A model generated the notes under the pieces. That model worked only from the letters and a program-made list of their open reading frames with translations, searched no databases and was not told where the DNA came from. A stretch of 64,000 bases of DNA from SZAS-3 sp964386785 (lineage in GTDB: Bacteria > Chlamydiota > Chlamydiia > Chlamydiales > JAAKFR01): NCBI GenBank assembly GCA_964386785.1, contig CAYLUD010000002.1:1-64000 (forward strand), written 5' to 3'. Both the position numbers and the translations under genes were made by a program. Within the stretch, counting starts at the first letter, position 1. The number at the start of each line of letters is the position of its first letter. Shown here piece by piece: positions 61,850 to 64,000 of this stretch.

Positions 61850-63826
61850 ATGCAGTTTCGCTATTCCTCTGGATTTCCTTCCCCTTTAGGCCCTTCTCCT
61901 AGTGAAGGTGGAATCAACTTTGCGATCTATGCTCCAGAGGTTAGGGAGCTCGATCTTTGGCTCTTTTCTCGTGATCGGACTGACTCGTTTCGTATAGCGT
62001 TAACGGATCCTGCTCATCGAACAGGTGATGTATGGCACGTTTGGGTAGATCAGCTGCCCCCTGATCTTCTTTATGGCTACCAAGTTTCCGTAAGAGGTAA
62101 AGAATCCCCTCTATTATTAGATCCTTACGCCCTGCAAATCGATGCTCCTTCTATTTGGTCTGATACGCCATTTACCTATTTAAATCGAGTTGCCTCTCCT
62201 CCTATTTTTGATTGGGAAGACGATTGTTCCCCCAGTATACCCATTGAAGATCTCATCTTTTATGAATTACATGTACGTGGCTGGACTCAGGATCCTTCCT
62301 CTTGCGTCTCCCATCCAGGGACTTTTCTTGGGGTTATTGACAAAATACCTTACCTCAAAGACTTAGGGATTAATGCTGTGGAGCTCATGCCTATTTACGA
62401 GTTTCCTGAGTGGAAAAATCCATTTACCCTACCCTCTACACCTCGATACAATTATTGGGGATATGCCCCTGTGCACCATTTTGTTCCCATGAGACGATAC
62501 GGCACGATTCACGATTGCAAGCAAATGGTCAAAGCCCTCCATCGAGCAGGCATTGAAGTCATCCTAGATGTTGTATACAACCACACAGCTGAAGGAGAGG
62601 ATACTCCCCTTCACTTTCGAGCCTTTGCACCCGAGACCTATTATCTTTTTGATGCCCATGGTCGGGATGCTAATTTTTCTGGGTGCGGGAATACTCTATC
62701 GTGCAATCACCCTATTGTGCAGGACTGGATTGTAGCTTCATTACGTTACTGGGTGACAGAAATGCATATAGATGGATTTCGATTTGATCTAGCCTCGATT
62801 TTATGTCGAGATCCTACAGGCCACCTGGTAGCCTCTCCCCCTGTGATCCAGCGTATATTAGAAGACCCAGTTCTCAAAAACAAGAAACTGATAGCCGAAG
62901 CCTGGGATGCGGGTGGGGCTTATCAAGTAGGTTCCTTTTCTCCCTCTCCACGCTGGATGGAATGGAATGGAAGATATCGGGATGAAGTACGTGCATTTAT
63001 TAAAGGGACGCCTAATGCTGCTGGTGAATTCGCTACCAGATTATGTGGTTCTGTCGATCTATATAAACATCGAGGGCCACAATGCAGTGTACATTTTGTT
63101 TGTTGCCACGATGGGTTTACCCTTCGAGATTTAGTCTCCTACACAACTAAGCAGAATCTTGCTAATGGGGAGGAGAATCGGGATGGAACAAACCAGCATA
63201 TCAGCTGGAACTGTGGTTGTGAGGGCCACTCTTCTGATCCTATCATTGAAACGATTCGTCTACGTCAAATGAAAAACTTTCTCATGACAATTTTTTTGTC
63301 GAAAGGAACCCCTCTCCTCCAGATGGGAGACGAGTATGGACATTCCAAACAAGGAAACAACAATTCCTGGGGGTTAGATACCAAACTGAACTGGTTTCAA
63401 TGGAAAAGAAACAAAGAGGAAGAGGAGCTGGTAACATTCTGCCAACGCATGATTCATATTCGCAAACGGTACGAGCTTCTTCGTGTAGCCCGTTTCCTGA
63501 CAAAAGCAGATATTACGTTTCACGGAATTCGCCCGAACGAACCTCTATGGAACAGCGAAAGTCGTCTTGTTGCATATACTTTGCACAATGCTACCCAGGG
63601 AGAGGATCTTTATGTCCTCTTCCATGCATATCCTCACGCTACAGAAGTGGAGCTCCCCCCCTCCCCTACAGGCTCCTGGTATTGGCAAGTAGACACCTAT
63701 CTACATGAGCAACCTAAAGGGAATACGCTCCTTCAGAATCTCTCCTGTACCATTCCCGAATACACCGCATGGCTACTTAGCTCAACACCTACCGCACTGG
63801 GTGGGCAGGCGAAGGAACCGATGTAA
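61850..63826 (+). CDS. glgX: Glycogen debranching enzyme (isoamylase type)
   Basis: A 658-residue GH13 enzyme with an N-terminal CBM48-like domain (P-L-G-x-S...G-G-I-N-F-A-I-Y-A). Catalytic blocks: D-V-V-Y-N-H-T, the nucleophile in D-G-F-R-F-D-L-A, the acid/base in L-I-A-E-A-W-D, and the transition-state residue in C-H-D-G-F-T. It cleaves alpha-1,6 branches left by glgP. Its 3' end overlaps the convergent gene by 38 bases. Matches CT042. Confidence 0.96.
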   Translation: MQFRYSSGFPSPLGPSPSEGGINFAIYAPEVRELDLWLFSRDRTDSFRIALTDPAHRTGDVWHVWVDQLPPDLLYGYQVSVRGKESPLLLDPYALQIDAPSIWSDTPFTYLNRVASPPIFDWEDDCSPSIPIEDLIFYELHVRGWTQDPSSCVSHPGTFLGVIDKIPYLKDLGINAVELMPIYEFPEWKNPFTLPSTPRYNYWGYAPVHHFVPMRRYGTIHDCKQMVKALHRAGIEVILDVVYNHTAEGEDTPLHFRAFAPETYYLFDAHGRDANFSGCGNTLSCNHPIVQDWIVASLRYWVTEMHIDGFRFDLASILCRDPTGHLVASPPVIQRILEDPVLKNKKLIAEAWDAGGAYQVGSFSPSPRWMEWNGRYRDEVRAFIKGTPNAAGEFATRLCGSVDLYKHRGPQCSVHFVCCHDGFTLRDLVSYTTKQNLANGEENRDGTNQHISWNCGCEGHSSDPIIETIRLRQMKNFLMTIFLSKGTPLLQMGDEYGHSKQGNNNSWGLDTKLNWFQWKRNKEEEELVTFCQRMIHIRKRYELLRVARFLTKADITFHGIRPNEPLWNSESRLVAYTLHNATQGEDLYVLFHAYPHATEVELPPSPTGSWYWQVDTYLHEQPKGNTLLQNLSCTIPEYTAWLLSSTPTALGGQAKEPM

Positions 63827-64000
63827 CACCTAACTGAGTATGTGGGTACGCATCCAATAACATTTGTTTTGCATTTCGACCCGTAGCAGCCAGTTCTTCT
63901 AATTTCTGTTCCGTCAGTCGAACACTCGTCATAGGCACTCCTTTAGAAGATTCCAGAACCATAAATCGGGTATCGCGAACACTTTCCTCTACTCCATGTT
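63789..64000 (-). CDS. 3' end of an unknown gene
   Basis: A minus-strand frame is open from the window edge for 69 codons to a stop at 63789-63791. The visible part includes V-R-L-T-E-Q-K-L-E-E-L-A-A-T-G and a Pro/Ser-rich end. No family recognised from this piece. In Chlamydia the gene after glgX is the hypothetical CT041; equivalence is only suggested by position. Confidence 0.5.
   Translation of the reverse strand, partial: HGVEESVRDTRFMVLESSKGVPMTSVRLTEQKLEELAATGRNAKQMLLDAYPHTQLGVTSVPSPAHPVR

Overview
The window comes from a member of the Chlamydiota, most likely a family outside the Chlamydiaceae (an environmental, amoeba- or arthropod-associated 'chlamydia-like' organism). Gene order gives this away. 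rpsA-nusA-infB-rbfA-truB-ribF, ychF, the type III secretion (T3SS) set sctU-sctV-copN-chaperone-malQ, fabG-fabD-fabH, recR-bamA-skp-lpxD, acpS-trxB, and hctB-pepA-ssb-chaperone...glgX all follow the arrangement known from Chlamydia trachomatis (CT098-CT087, CT237-CT243, CT099-CT100, CT046-CT042). A lysine-rich Hc2 histone-like protein and three Inc-like proteins with paired hydrophobic segments support this. The cyo quinol oxidase operon, the RND efflux triad and an Rhs protein are not part of the reduced Chlamydiaceae gene set. A run of exactly 100 N at 55713-55812 shows that this is a draft scaffold.

Layout. 1-1500: edge of a tRNA gene, a DUF4019 protein and a membrane-anchored kinase-fold-like protein. 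1500-9270: a translation and transcription operon (rpsA, nusA, infB, rbfA, truB, ribF), convergent with ychF. 10.7-17.7 kb: T3SS export gate (sctU, sctV), gatekeeper copN, its chaperone, the glucanotransferase malQ and a small unknown gene in one tight operon. 17.7-20.3 kb: fatty acid initiation genes on the minus strand. 20.4-25.2 kb: recR and the outer membrane biogenesis genes bamA-skp-lpxD. 25.2-28.5 kb: accessory region with an Inc-like protein and an 810-residue orphan. 28.5-35 kb: glgP, yggS, hemL and ispG on the minus strand. 35-41.7 kb: an Inc-like protein, then a 1725-residue YD-repeat/Rhs protein with a lipase-like C-terminus and an overlapping small gene. 42-43.5 kb: an acidic coiled-coil protein and hemW. 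43.5-50 kb: RND efflux triad and lgt. 50-52 kb: membrane protein, acpS, trxB. 52-55 kb: hctB, pepA, ssb, T3SS chaperone. 55-57.1 kb: repeat-containing Inc-like gene with the assembly gap, a poly-C tract, a dispersed repeat and a decayed IS3-family transposase. 57.1-61.7 kb: cyoABCDE. 61.8-64 kb: glgX and the 3' end of an unknown gene.

Together the genes serve envelope building (bamA, skp, lpxD, lgt, fab genes), host interaction (T3SS, Inc-like proteins, Rhs protein), glycogen turnover (glgP, glgX, malQ), aerobic respiration (hemL, hemW, cyo) and chromatin condensation (hctB). The most interesting material is accessory: the Rhs-lipase plus putative partner at 36-41.7 kb, the repeat/poly-C Inc-like locus at 55.3-56.1 kb, the 810-residue orphan with a perfect 15-bp inverted repeat, and structured or homopolymer-bearing leaders in otherwise conserved operons.
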